From: Tunturiibacter gelidiferens
GTDB lineage: Bacteria; Acidobacteriota; Terriglobia; Terriglobales; Acidobacteriaceae
Direction of reading: 5' to 3'
Assembly: GCF_014201335.1 (NCBI RefSeq)
Contig: NZ_JACHEB010000001.1
Location: 806,001 to 870,000, forward strand
DNA length: 64,000 bases
Both the position numbers and the translations under genes were made by a program. Under the pieces are notes generated by a model, which had not been told where the DNA came from, made no database searches, and was given only the letters and a program-made list of their open reading frames with translations. Positions 17,578-26,163 of the stretch are shown piece by piece (the first letter of the stretch is position 1; each line of letters starts with the position of its first letter).

Positions 17578-18564
17578 CTACCGAGTCTTTGCGATATCCG
17601 GCCCCATCATCTCCTGCACACTCGGCGCCGGATGATCCGGAATCTCTTCTTTCTCCAACCTCGCCTGCTCCCGCTCGTAGTCAGACTCCAAATGATTCTC
17701 CGTCAACCCCGCCTTCAGCAGCGCGAACGCCTCCTCCGGCGTATCCGCAAACTGAAACAGCTCCAGATCCGCCGTAGCGATCGCACCCTTCTCGGCGAGC
17801 AGCTCAAGGTTGATCACTTTCTTCCAATAATCCGATCCGTAGATCACCACCGTAATCTTCTTAGCCAGCTTCTTCGTCTGCGCCAGCGTCAACAGCTCGA
17901 ACATCTCATCCAGCGTCCCAAACCCACCCGGAAACACCACCAGCGCCTTCGCGAGGTATGCAAACCAGTACTTCCGCATGAAGAAATAGTGAAAGTCAAA
18001 GCTAAGCGCAGGCGTAATGTAAGGGTTCGGGTGCTGCTCAAACGGCAGCCTGATGTTCAGCCCGATCGTCTTGCATCCAGCCTCATACGCACCGCGATTC
18101 GCCGCTTCCATAATCCCCGGTCCGCCGCCCGAGGTCACCACAAAACGGTGTCGCCTGCCCGGCAGCGTCTTCGACCACGTAGCCACCATCCCCGCCAGCT
18201 GCCGCGCGCCCTCGTAGTACTGAGCCATCTCCACCGCAGCTTCGGCCAGCTTCAGCTTCTGCGCGCTCGCCTCGCCCCTCTCAATTTCCTCCGGACTCGC
18301 CGGTTGCTCCTCCTTCGGCGCGGGTTGAGCCGACCCTGTATTTGCCAGCAGCTCCAGCTCCGAGTTCGCCACGTCCAGCGCCCGAAACCGCGCCGACCCG
18401 AAGAACACCACCGTGTCCTGAATCCGTTCCCGCCGAAACCGCGCCATTGGCTCCTGGTACTCTGCCAGAATCCTCAGCATTCGCCCCTCGGGCGAGTTCA
18501 AAAAATCAGCATTCTCATACGCCAGCGGAGCCTGCTCCAGCGTATCCGGCACCTTAGGGTTCAT
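17578..18564 (-). CDS. LOG-family protein (TIGR00730 Rossmann-fold, nucleotide phosphoribohydrolase-like)
   Basis: 328 residues from ATG 18564 (AGAGAG immediately upstream; a GTG at 18579 would add five). The LOG motifs are both present: GGGPGIMEAANRGAYEAG (about residue 145-162) and PGGFGTLDEMFELLTLAQ (about 215-232). The family cleaves nucleoside 5'-monophosphates at the N-glycosidic bond, including cytokinin precursors. This one is longer than the classical 180-200 residues: the N-terminal 90 residues include VVFFGSARF and an extra helical insert rich in Glu/Ala, typical of the longer bacterial subgroup. The small membrane protein 18609-18944 lies 44 bases upstream and may be co-transcribed. 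Confidence 0.85.
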   Translation of the reverse strand: MNPKVPDTLEQAPLAYENADFLNSPEGRMLRILAEYQEPMARFRRERIQDTVVFFGSARFRALDVANSELELLANTGSAQPAPKEEQPASPEEIERGEASAQKLKLAEAAVEMAQYYEGARQLAGMVATWSKTLPGRRHRFVVTSGGGPGIMEAANRGAYEAGCKTIGLNIRLPFEQHPNPYITPALSFDFHYFFMRKYWFAYLAKALVVFPGGFGTLDEMFELLTLAQTKKLAKKITVVIYGSDYWKKVINLELLAEKGAIATADLELFQFADTPEEAFALLKAGLTENHLESDYEREQARLEKEEIPDHPAPSVQEMMGPDIAKTR

Positions 18565-18608
18565 AGTCTCTCTATCCACATGTTAGAAAACCGGCAGTCG
18601 ATCGCCCG

Positions 18609-18944
18609 TCATCCCCGGTAATCGCGGTAGTGCACCGCCTCGGAGACACCGATCCATATATCCAACAGCCCCAGTCCGGAGATCATCCCCCGCACCGCGC
18701 CATTATGCAACACCGCAGCAAGCCACGGCCTCGCCAGAATGAACTCATTGCGATCCCATATCCGCGTCCACCACGGCAGTACCATCACCAGCACGCCCAG
18801 ATACACGCAGAACAGCACCAGCACAAACAGCGACAGCCGCTGCAGCCACACCGGCGCTGTTCTCTTTACAGGTTCAACCTTATTCACCGCCGCATCTTCA
18901 ACGGTCGGTTCAGGGTTCGGGAAAAGTTGTGGCTGTCCGGACAT
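18609..18944 (-). CDS. Small two-helix membrane protein, unknown
   Basis: 111 residues from ATG 18944, which has GGAG about six bases upstream; a longer frame reaching 19145 overlaps the end of the AsmA-like gene and has no ribosome site. About 40 polar residues are followed by a first membrane helix (LQRLSLFVLVLFCVYLGVLV), the segment LPWWTRIWDRNEF, and a second weak helix (RGMISGLGLLDIWIGV) before the end HYRDYRG. The sequence WTxIWDxN with a following GxxSGLGLxNxxxG-like run is a pattern I have seen in conserved bacterial hypothetical proteins. It sits between the AsmA-like and LOG genes in one transcription direction. Confidence 0.6.
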   Translation of the reverse strand: MSGQPQLFPNPEPTVEDAAVNKVEPVKRTAPVWLQRLSLFVLVLFCVYLGVLVMVLPWWTRIWDRNEFILARPWLAAVLHNGAVRGMISGLGLLDIWIGVSEAVHYRDYRG

Positions 18945-19077
18945 CAAACTCCGCATCAAAACGTTCTGCGCAAAACCTCTTCTGCTCGAATAACTCTCAA
19001 GTCTGACACTAGCAGAGCGCCTCGCGCTTGTCTCTCCGGCCAAAGCATCATCCAAGGCTCCCCTCTCCTCACCTCTC

Positions 19078-20760
19078 TCATTTTGCAGGGGTTGGAAGCT
19101 TGGCCGGCGCCCGCGTATCGTGCGGAAAATCGAGCCGCAAGTCATACGTCGACCGCGTCCCTGTCACCTTGATCGGCAACTCCACTCCCGCCCCATTTTT
19201 CTTCAGCAGCTTGTCGAACGGCACCAGCAACAGACTCTTCCATCCGGTCGTCATCTGCGACGCTGTCGCCTCGGTCCTCACCTTTCCATGAAACTCGTAG
19301 GTGCTCCCAATCAACTCGATCTGCCCACTCATCGTCACCTGCGCGCCCGGCATCTGGTAGTTCAGCTCCGGTATCTGCATCACCGCGTCCGCCTGCGAAA
19401 ACGTACCCGACATCGACGACCCCACCACCGCCGCATCCTGCGCATTGGCCAGCTTCGGCTTCCCCTGCGCCCGTTCGCTCATTGCATCCAGCTCCTGCTG
19501 CATCTTCACGTTATTCAGCAGCGCATCGTGAATCGCAAACGTCCCATCCAGCCTCACCTTCTTCGAAACGCTCACCGGCCCCGGCGGAACCACGACATGC
19601 ACCTTCGTCGCCAGCGCCCCACGCATCAGCGCCGGGTTCCCCTTCATCGCCAGCGCCAGCATGTCCTCAATCCTGCCCTTCTCCATCACCGCATGCAGGT
19701 CCGTCGTATGCCCCGGCGCTCCCGTGGCACGCGTCACAGACCCCGTAGCCGTCAACTCCGACCGGCCCAACCGTGCCTTCACCCTATCAAGCCGCACATC
19801 GCCCGTCGTCCCATCCACCACCGCATTGAACTCCGTCCGCATCGGCAGCGAATGGTCGCTGATATCAAGCCGGAACTCCGGCACCTCTGCCGCTCCATCC
19901 ACCGCAATCGCCCCCAGCGTCCCCTCATACTTTCCCGTCGACGACAGCATCCCGCCCAGTCCATGAATCGACGACAGGTCCGCATGCGTGAACTCATAGT
20001 CCCCATCAATCGGTGTATCCCGCGGATTATCCCTCTGCCACGGTCCAAAGTGCCCCGTCGAGCGCACATCTCCCACCGGCTTCGGATTTCGCAGCACCGC
20101 CGTATAGTTCAACGGCTTCTTCGCCCCAACATCGGTCAACACCACGCTGCTGATCTCGAACTCCAGCGGCTTCTTCCCCGGCTTAATCGTCTCCAGCGTC
20201 ACCTTCGCGTCCGTACACTCAATCCGGTCCACCGTAATACTCAGCTTCCCCTGGCCCTTCTCCTTCGGGTCATCCGGCATCAGCGGTCCGCGCTCCTCCT
20301 TCGGCGGAATATTCACCGTCACCCCATGCACCTTCACATCCACGATGCGCGTCGTCGGCCGCAGCAGCTCCCTCCAATCCGTACCGAATTCAAAGCTGTC
20401 CACGACCACCATCGGCGGCGCATTCTGACGAGCATCCGGCTTCGTCGGCCCCGCAAGATAAAGAATCCGCAGCCCCCCACCCCGCACGATCACGCCTTTG
20501 CGCATCGACAGCTCAAACCGATCCAGCTCCACCGGGCTATGGAACTTTGCAGAAAGCGACTCCACCACTTTTTTCCGCAACATCGGCTGCAGCTGCCGCA
20601 GTCCCCACTCCACCATCAATGCCCCCGCAATCGCTACAAGCACAAAAGCCGCGCCGGTCCAAAGAACCCAGCCTCTCCGCCACCAGCGCTGGCGTTCTAC
20701 GGGCGCCACCGTATCAATACCCGTCTGGTTCAAAAAAAACCCTCTACCGATTGGACGCAC
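19078..20760 (-). CDS. AsmA-like / DUF748-type envelope protein
   Basis: 560 residues from GTG 20760. One N-terminal membrane helix (about 29-49, VLWTGAAFVLVAIAGALMVEW) followed by a long beta-rich periplasmic part. Typical AsmA features are the start VVESLSAKFHSPVELDRFE, repeated amphipathic strands, and the C-terminal segment LNYQMPGAQVTMSGQIELIG. AsmA-like and DUF748 proteins form elongated grooves thought to carry phospholipids between inner and outer membrane or help envelope assembly. At 560 residues it is shorter than TamB or YhdP. It is the first gene of a possible minus-strand run with the small membrane protein and LOG gene. Confidence 0.7.
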   Translation of the reverse strand: MRPIGRGFFLNQTGIDTVAPVERQRWWRRGWVLWTGAAFVLVAIAGALMVEWGLRQLQPMLRKKVVESLSAKFHSPVELDRFELSMRKGVIVRGGGLRILYLAGPTKPDARQNAPPMVVVDSFEFGTDWRELLRPTTRIVDVKVHGVTVNIPPKEERGPLMPDDPKEKGQGKLSITVDRIECTDAKVTLETIKPGKKPLEFEISSVVLTDVGAKKPLNYTAVLRNPKPVGDVRSTGHFGPWQRDNPRDTPIDGDYEFTHADLSSIHGLGGMLSSTGKYEGTLGAIAVDGAAEVPEFRLDISDHSLPMRTEFNAVVDGTTGDVRLDRVKARLGRSELTATGSVTRATGAPGHTTDLHAVMEKGRIEDMLALAMKGNPALMRGALATKVHVVVPPGPVSVSKKVRLDGTFAIHDALLNNVKMQQELDAMSERAQGKPKLANAQDAAVVGSSMSGTFSQADAVMQIPELNYQMPGAQVTMSGQIELIGSTYEFHGKVRTEATASQMTTGWKSLLLVPFDKLLKKNGAGVELPIKVTGTRSTYDLRLDFPHDTRAPAKLPTPAK

Positions 20761-20863
20761 CTATCCGCCCAAAAGCCGTAACCGCTTAAAAATACCGATA
20801 GACAAGACTCGACAGGTGCTGCTCTGCCACGCGACGGCTACTCCGCCTCCGCATCACCAGTAA

Positions 20864-21319
20864 TTAAAAGAGGTCCGGCGCCTTCACCTGCGACAACCTC
20901 TTCTCCCGCTTCCTCCACTCGTCGGAAGAAAACAAGCGCGGTCCGACCTCAATCAACCTCGGCATCATGTTGAACACAGCCACCCTGTTCCACGGTCCGC
21001 CATTCCGCATCCGAAACCCCTTCTCATTCAGGTCGCTCACAATGCTTGCATACGAGAAGTCCTCCCCCAGCAGATCCATCATCAGCATCAGTATCTGATT
21101 TTCCCTGGGATGAACCTCAAGCCTCATGCAGTCCTCCGAGATTCGCAGCCCAAAAGGAATATCCTCGCCGAACGCTCCCTCCCGCGGCGTCTCCTGATCC
21201 GGCAGCTCCCGCTTCCACTCGATCGACACCAATTGCCATCCCGCAGCCGTACGCTGCGCCATAATCTCAGGACTAAACGGCCCCGAAACCACATCGCGAA
21301 CCCGTTCAAAATATGCCAT
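20864..21319 (-). CDS. Small protein resembling a recombinase DNA-binding domain without a catalytic domain
   Basis: 151 residues from ATG 21319 with GGAGG eight bases upstream. The first 80 residues are unremarkable (GWQLVSIEWKREL). The last 70 (MMDLLGEDFSYASIVSDLNE through GPWNRVAVFNMMPRLIEVG) resemble the winged-helix recombinase domain of large serine recombinases, where DLNEKGFRxRxGxPWxxxxV is a common motif. There is no resolvase catalytic N-terminus with its serine, so it would be a DNA-binding protein or regulator, not an active recombinase. No integrase, att-like repeat or phage gene lies nearby. Family assignment is by motif only. Confidence 0.55.
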   Translation of the reverse strand: MAYFERVRDVVSGPFSPEIMAQRTAAGWQLVSIEWKRELPDQETPREGAFGEDIPFGLRISEDCMRLEVHPRENQILMLMMDLLGEDFSYASIVSDLNEKGFRMRNGGPWNRVAVFNMMPRLIEVGPRLFSSDEWRKREKRLSQVKAPDLF

Positions 21320-21518
21320 AGCCAGCCTCCGCAATCGAGAATCTGGTAATGGAAGCGTGCAATTCCTCTGCCAAAAGTACACGCCACAAGCATCCCGGTA
21401 ACTTCAGTCTCACCAAGATATAAGCGATATCCCGCCGACAACGCCCACATCCTCGGCTGTTCAATCTCACAAAACACTGTTCGCTTTCGGACTCCCACTT
21501 GCCGGCCGAAGAATGTCG

Positions 21519-21604
21519 CCCGCGACCAACGGGAGCACCATCCGAATGGGTACACAAGTCACGAAGTGACCGCCGCCCGCGCAGGGCGCCCGTCCGGCAG
21601 AACA
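21519..21604 (+). repeat. REP-like repeat, locus A (single half-element)
   Basis: Contains CGACCAACGGGAG, then TACACAAGTCACGAAGTGAC and CCGCCCGCGCAGGGCGCCCG. The GTCAC-GAA-GTGAC hairpin is its core. It ends seven bases before the TAG stop complement (21611) of the DUF255 gene. The same sequence occurs at loci B, C and D. Confidence 0.85.
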
Positions 21605-21610
21605 CATCGC

Positions 21611-23398
21611 CTACCGTTGTGTCTGAAGCTGCGCCCGTTGAATCTTCGCCCGAACCTCTTCCCCGCGAAAGATCGGCGACGAGCAAGCCTGTGCCGTGCA
21701 AAGAAAAAGCGCAGCTCTCTTCAACGGAGGGTAAGTCACGCTCGTGGTCAACGGCGCGGGATCGGCGGGGTCACGTATCTCGATCAACTCACGCGACGTA
21801 ATCGATCGCAACGCAGCAGTATGCAGCGCAACCACATCAGCATTCGACGCCGCCCCCACCACGGTAACGTGAATCGGAGACTCAGTCATATCCTCATTGG
21901 CAAGCAGCACCCCAGCCGAAAGCGGCCGCAACGCAACTGACTCCGCCGCAACATACCGCATCGCCTCCGCAGCAGTTGCATGAAACCGCTCCTCTCCCGA
22001 AGCCAGCGCAAGTGCCGACGCGAACCGCACCAGCGCGACATTCTCATCGCGATCAGGGTGCGGCCGATACGCAGCATCCGTAGCCTTCTGTGCCGTAACA
22101 AATCCCCCACCCGCTGAAGCGGGCGCAAAGTGAGCAGCAATATACTGCGCCGCCGCAGTAGCAGCCTTCAGATCTTCGCGATCGCCCGTAACGTTATACA
22201 GCGCCAGAAAAGCCTGCCCCATCGCCAGCGTATCCCCAAGGTAAGGCCCGGCAGGATCAACGTCGTCGTGCCGGAATCCTCCGCCAGGCAAGCTGCGATG
22301 TACCACAATCCATCCCGCAGCACGACGCGCCTGCTCTAACGCCGAAGCATCACCGCTTGCAGCGTAGTAGTCGCACAAAGCATCGATCATCCACCCATTT
22401 TCGCGAGCATAAACATGCGTATCCACACGCGGAATCCCCTGCGCCCGCCGCCCCTCATCCGAAAGCTTGAAATAAGTTTCATTCTCCTGCCCATCATGCA
22501 GATCCGCATCCTGCGACACAAAGAAAACACCCGCAGAAGGAGCAGTCAGAAAGTTTGTAACATAACGATGCACAGATTGCGCCGCGTTTAAATCTTCAGC
22601 ATTCTGAGTCTGCGCATAGGCAAGCGAATACTCCCGCAGCGCGTCCGCCTGAATGGAGATCAACTTCTCAAAGTGTGGCTCCGTCCAATGCCGGCCAACC
22701 GAATACTGGTACATCCCACCCCAGACAGGATCAAGCAGGTTCGTCGCATCATGCAATGTATCCGCCGCTCGCTTCGCATACTCTGCATTCCCCCGCGCCC
22801 CCTGCCGTATCGCATACTCCACCGACTCTTCATCGAGATACTTATGAACAAACCCCCAGCCACCAACCGGCTTGTCATATTGCTTCTCGTACTGCACCTC
22901 AATCCGCGCCAGCAGCGCAGGCTTGATCACCGAATCCGACGCCGGACGAAACACACCTTCCTTCTCGACGCTCGGTCCCGGCGAAGGATCGTCAATAATC
23001 GCCTGCAGCATCGACGACATCAACTTCGGCGGCAGATACCCCTGCCGCTTCACAATCTCCGACCCATCCGCCGCAAACACCACCGTCGCCGGCCACCCAT
23101 AGTCCTGGTATCGATTCGAGATATCCGGCCGCGAGTCCTGATCCACCTTCACCAGCACATACCGCCTATTCAGCAATTGCACCACCACCGGATCACGATA
23201 CGTCACATCATCCATCACGTGGCACCAATGGCACCACACCGCCTCGAGATCCAGCAGCACAAACTTATGCTCTGCCCGAGCCTGAGCAAACGCCCCATCC
23301 GACCAAGCCTTCCAGTGCAAAGCCCCCGGAGCCGGCGAAGCCCAACCCGTAAGAGCAAACATCATCAAAGAAATAAAAACCGCCAAACGTAATCTCAT
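21611..23398 (-). CDS. Exported thioredoxin-domain protein, DUF255 / YyaL-type
   Basis: 595 residues from ATG 23398; the open frame continues to 23545 only by reading through repeat locus B, so the longer start is rejected. A signal peptide (about 1-24) precedes a thioredoxin-like domain with the redox pair in WCHWCHVM (about residue 55) and, further on, YGWPATVVFAADG with the cis-proline. The remaining 430 residues form an alpha/alpha barrel-like part with WIVVHRSLPGGGFRHDD. DUF255/YyaL proteins (human SPATA20) have this order and are poorly characterised; redox or sugar-epimerase-like roles have been proposed. Many members start without a signal peptide, so export here is notable. Bracketed by repeats A and B. 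Confidence 0.8.
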   Translation of the reverse strand: MRLRLAVFISLMMFALTGWASPAPGALHWKAWSDGAFAQARAEHKFVLLDLEAVWCHWCHVMDDVTYRDPVVVQLLNRRYVLVKVDQDSRPDISNRYQDYGWPATVVFAADGSEIVKRQGYLPPKLMSSMLQAIIDDPSPGPSVEKEGVFRPASDSVIKPALLARIEVQYEKQYDKPVGGWGFVHKYLDEESVEYAIRQGARGNAEYAKRAADTLHDATNLLDPVWGGMYQYSVGRHWTEPHFEKLISIQADALREYSLAYAQTQNAEDLNAAQSVHRYVTNFLTAPSAGVFFVSQDADLHDGQENETYFKLSDEGRRAQGIPRVDTHVYARENGWMIDALCDYYAASGDASALEQARRAAGWIVVHRSLPGGGFRHDDVDPAGPYLGDTLAMGQAFLALYNVTGDREDLKAATAAAQYIAAHFAPASAGGGFVTAQKATDAAYRPHPDRDENVALVRFASALALASGEERFHATAAEAMRYVAAESVALRPLSAGVLLANEDMTESPIHVTVVGAASNADVVALHTAALRSITSRELIEIRDPADPAPLTTSVTYPPLKRAALFLCTAQACSSPIFRGEEVRAKIQRAQLQTQR

Positions 23399-23445
23399 AA
23401 TCACTCTAAGTACGAACCATAGCCCTAAGACGGATTCTCCGGGCC

Positions 23446-23635
23446 TGCTAGACGGGCGCCCTGCGCGGGCAGCGGTCACTTCGTGACTCGTAATAGCTTC
23501 GCGATGTGCTCCCGTTGGTCGCAAGCTAAATTCCATGCCGACCAACGGGAGGCCTAAGAGGTGAGCTCAGCCAAGACCGGTACACAGGTCACGAAGTGAC
23601 CGCCGCCCGCGCAGGGCGCCCGTCCGGCAGGACAC
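23446..23635. repeat. REP-like repeat, locus B (two inverted half-elements)
   Basis: A reverse half (23446-23524) and a forward half (23539-23635) arranged as a large imperfect palindrome: GGGCGCCCTGCGCGGGC and GGTCACTTCGTGAC on the left are mirrored by GTCACGAAGTGACC and GCCCGCGCAGGGCGCCC on the right. It fills the divergent gap between the DUF255 and ABC-F genes, leaving little room for separate promoters. Confidence 0.88.
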
Positions 23636-23671
23636 CCGCGTTTCCCCCAGCAATGAGAAAATAGAAGCAGA

Positions 23672-25660
23672 ATGCTCCAACTCTCAGCAGCCGGCAAACG
23701 CTTCGGCCAAAAACTCCTCTTCGAAGACGCAAACTGGCTCATCAATCCAGACGAGCGCACTGGTCTGGTCGGCGGTAACGGCACCGGCAAGTCCACACTC
23801 CTCAAAATCATCGGCGGCATCGAGTCCCTCGACTACGGCACCATCACCCGCAACAAAGGCGTCACCCTCGGCTACCTCCCGCAGGACGGCCTCGCCCTCC
23901 GCGGCCGCACCGTCTTTAGCGAGTGCCTCTCCGTCTTCGACCACCTCCACGAGCTCGAACGCGAGTCCATCGCCCTCACCACGACCATCTCCGAAGCCGA
24001 CCCCAAATCAAAAGAGTACGCAGTAGCAGCCGAGCGTTACTCCGACATCGCCGACCAGCTCCACGTCCACGACATCTACAACCTCGACTCACAAGTAGGC
24101 GCCGTCCTCGGCGGCCTCGGCTTCTCCAAAGAAGACTGGGACCGCAACACCGAAGAGTTCTCCGGCGGCTGGCAGATGCGCATTGCCCTCGCCAAGCTCC
24201 TCCTCCAAAAACCCTCCCTCCTCCTCCTCGACGAGCCCACCAACCACCTCGACATCGAGTCCCGCAACTGGCTCGAGAACTATCTCCACGACTACCCCAA
24301 CGCCTACATCCTCATCTCGCACGACCGCTACTTCCTCGACGTCACCGTCAATAAAACCGTCGAACTCTGGAACAAGCGAATGCACACCTACCACGGCAAC
24401 TACGAGAAGTACGTCGCTCAAAAAGAAGAGCGCCGCACCCAACTCATGTCCGCCTATAAAAATCAGCGCGACCGCATCGAAGCCCTCGAAGCCTTCATCA
24501 ACCGCTTCCGCGCCCAGGCCACCAAAGCCAAACAGGTCCAGTCCCGCATCAAGGAGCTCGAAAAGATCGAGCGCATCGAAGTGCCCGAAGACGAGTCCAC
24601 CATCCACTTCTCCATCCCGCAGCCTCCAGCCAGCGGCCGCACCGTCATCGAAGTCAACAACCTCAAAAAGATCTACCCTACGCCAACAGGCGGCGAGAAA
24701 CTCATCCTCGACGACCTCAGCTTCACCATCGAGCGCGGCGACCGCATCGCCCTCGTAGGCGCTAACGGCGCAGGCAAATCCACACTCATCCGCCTCCTCA
24801 GCCGACAGGAAGAGCCCACCGCAGGCACCATCCGCGAAGGCCACAACGTTCTCTCCGACTTTTTCGCGCAAGACCAGTACAAAGTCCTCGACCCCAACGC
24901 AGGCATGCTGGACGACATCAGCGGAGCCGCCCCCAAGGTCCCCGTCGTCGAACTCCGCTCTCTCCTCGGCTGCTTCATGTTCTCCGGCGACGACGTCTTC
25001 AAAAAACTAGGCGTCCTCTCCGGCGGCGAACGCAACCGCTATGCCATGGCCAAGATGCTCGTCTCGCCCAGCAACTTCCTCCTCCTCGACGAACCCACCA
25101 ACCACCTCGACCTCCGCGCCAAAGACGTCCTCCTCGACGCCATCCGCAACTTCACCGGCACCGTCCTCTTCGTCTCGCACGACCGCTACTTCATCGACGG
25201 CCTCGCCACCCGCGTCTTCGAAGTAGAAGACCGCCGGCTTCACATCTACCCCGGCAACTACGAGGACTACCTCTGGCGCAAACAAGGCGGCCCAGAAAAA
25301 GTAACCGAGCAGATCACAAATTCTCTGGCTCCCACATCACCCACCCCAGCGTCTACATCTGTCATTTCGACCGAAGTGGAGAAACCCGCTTCCCTATCGG
25401 AACCACCACCCAACCCGATCAAACGCCTCAATCCCATCAAGCTCAAACAGCTCGAAGACCGTCTCCGTTTCGCCGAAGAAGAGATCCCACACCTGGAGTC
25501 CCTCATCTCCGAATCCGAATCCCGCCTAGGCAACTTCACCTCAGCAGAGCAGTCCCAAAAAGACGCTGCCAAACTCGACGAGCTCCGCGCAAAGCGCACA
25601 ACCCTCCTCGCCGAATGGGAGGAACTCTCCCTAACCCTCGAGGAGCAGCAAACCGCCTAG
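23672..25660 (+). CDS. ABC-F family ATPase (Uup/YheS-like), soluble translation-associated type
   Basis: 662 residues, two ATPase cassettes and no membrane segment. Cassette 1 has GGNGTGKST (about residue 35), signature FSGGWQMR and LLDEPTNHLDIES. The inter-cassette linker (about 230-300) is helical and basic, as in ribosome E-site binders. Cassette 2 has GANGAGKST, LSGGERNR and LLDEPTNHLDLRA. A C-terminal coiled coil (about 580-662) is Uup-like. ABC-F proteins act on stalled or antibiotic-bound ribosomes or on early assembly. Between cassette 2 and the coiled coil lies a Ser/Thr/Pro stretch containing VISTEVEKPASL, encoded by a sequence like a dispersed acidobacterial repeat (25361-25390). 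Which ABC-F subtype it is cannot be settled here. Confidence 0.9.
   Translation: MLQLSAAGKRFGQKLLFEDANWLINPDERTGLVGGNGTGKSTLLKIIGGIESLDYGTITRNKGVTLGYLPQDGLALRGRTVFSECLSVFDHLHELERESIALTTTISEADPKSKEYAVAAERYSDIADQLHVHDIYNLDSQVGAVLGGLGFSKEDWDRNTEEFSGGWQMRIALAKLLLQKPSLLLLDEPTNHLDIESRNWLENYLHDYPNAYILISHDRYFLDVTVNKTVELWNKRMHTYHGNYEKYVAQKEERRTQLMSAYKNQRDRIEALEAFINRFRAQATKAKQVQSRIKELEKIERIEVPEDESTIHFSIPQPPASGRTVIEVNNLKKIYPTPTGGEKLILDDLSFTIERGDRIALVGANGAGKSTLIRLLSRQEEPTAGTIREGHNVLSDFFAQDQYKVLDPNAGMLDDISGAAPKVPVVELRSLLGCFMFSGDDVFKKLGVLSGGERNRYAMAKMLVSPSNFLLLDEPTNHLDLRAKDVLLDAIRNFTGTVLFVSHDRYFIDGLATRVFEVEDRRLHIYPGNYEDYLWRKQGGPEKVTEQITNSLAPTSPTPASTSVISTEVEKPASLSEPPPNPIKRLNPIKLKQLEDRLRFAEEEIPHLESLISESESRLGNFTSAEQSQKDAAKLDELRAKRTTLLAEWEELSLTLEEQQTA
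25361..25390 (+). repeat. Repeat-like segment inside the ABC-F reading frame
   Basis: GTCATTTCGACCGAAGTGG and the following GAGAAACC match, from memory, a short motif scattered between genes in acidobacterial genomes. Here it is in frame in the flexible linker before the C-terminal coiled coil. A related form (GTCATTTCGACC read on the minus strand) occurs at about 5275-5287, around the start of the second VWFA gene. Confidence 0.45.
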
Positions 25661-25713
25661 CCCAAGTCAATCATCAGGGCGAGCAAGCATACAATTGCAG
25701 GACGAGGACACAC

Positions 25714-25977
25714 ATGATTTATCGAAAGATCAACATGGAACTGATCGTCATCGAAGATGAAGCCGAGGCAGTAGTCGAACAGTTGAACGCAGCCCTCGAT
25801 CGCCTTGAAGCGGAGCACACGATCTTCGGCGGCGACATCGAAACTTCTCCTATCGAAGAACCGAAAGCACCAAGGAGATCCGCGCTGACACACACCATGG
25901 CTGCGGGTGAAACGGCGGCTTCGGCAGTCAAGATGGCAGGCGAAAAGGTCGTCAACGCGCTCCGAAAAGTTATCTGA
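25714..25977 (+). CDS. Small acidic protein, unknown
   Basis: 87 residues from ATG 25714 with GAGGA nearby; a longer frame from 25615 overlaps the ABC-F gene and is rejected. The first half is acidic and helical (MELIVIEDEAEAVVEQLNAA), the middle holds a Pro-rich hinge (ETSPIEEPKAPRR), and the end is an amphipathic helix (AASAVKMAGEKVVNALRKVI). There is no Cys, membrane segment or known motif. It follows the ABC-F gene by 53 bases and could be co-transcribed. The sequence right after it (26027-26057) is a diverged copy of the ABC-F 3' end, suggesting that this gene arrived with, or was bounded by, a local duplication. Confidence 0.6.
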   Translation: MIYRKINMELIVIEDEAEAVVEQLNAALDRLEAEHTIFGGDIETSPIEEPKAPRRSALTHTMAAGETAASAVKMAGEKVVNALRKVI

Positions 25978-26026
25978 TCGAAATCTCAGCCAACGCTGCA
26001 CCCACCGCATAAAATCTTCACGCAAC

Positions 26027-26057
26027 TGGGAAGAACTCTCCGTAACACTAGAGGAGC
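26027..26057 (+). repeat. Diverged duplicate of the ABC-F gene's 3' end
   Basis: 31 bases matching 25616-25646 at 27 positions by direct reading; translated it gives WEELSVTLEER against WEELSLTLEEQ at the ABC-F C-terminus. It lies outside any supported gene. Confidence 0.7.
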
Positions 26058-26163
26058 GACGCCCTCCCATATTTCTCGCACATCATCAGCGCGCTGCAAG
26101 TGACAACAAAATTGCCGTGTGCTGGCGGTATATGCTTTTCGGAGTCCTTGATTCGGAGTGTCG

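Noticed and set aside
19120..20781. 553-residue plus-strand open frame opposite the AsmA-like gene
   Set aside because: Arg/His/Pro-rich composition of a GC-rich antisense frame, no motif; the minus-strand gene has a clear fold and start.
21611..23545. Longer start for the DUF255 gene at 23545
   Set aside because: The extension reads through REP-like locus B; ATG 23398 precedes a proper signal peptide.
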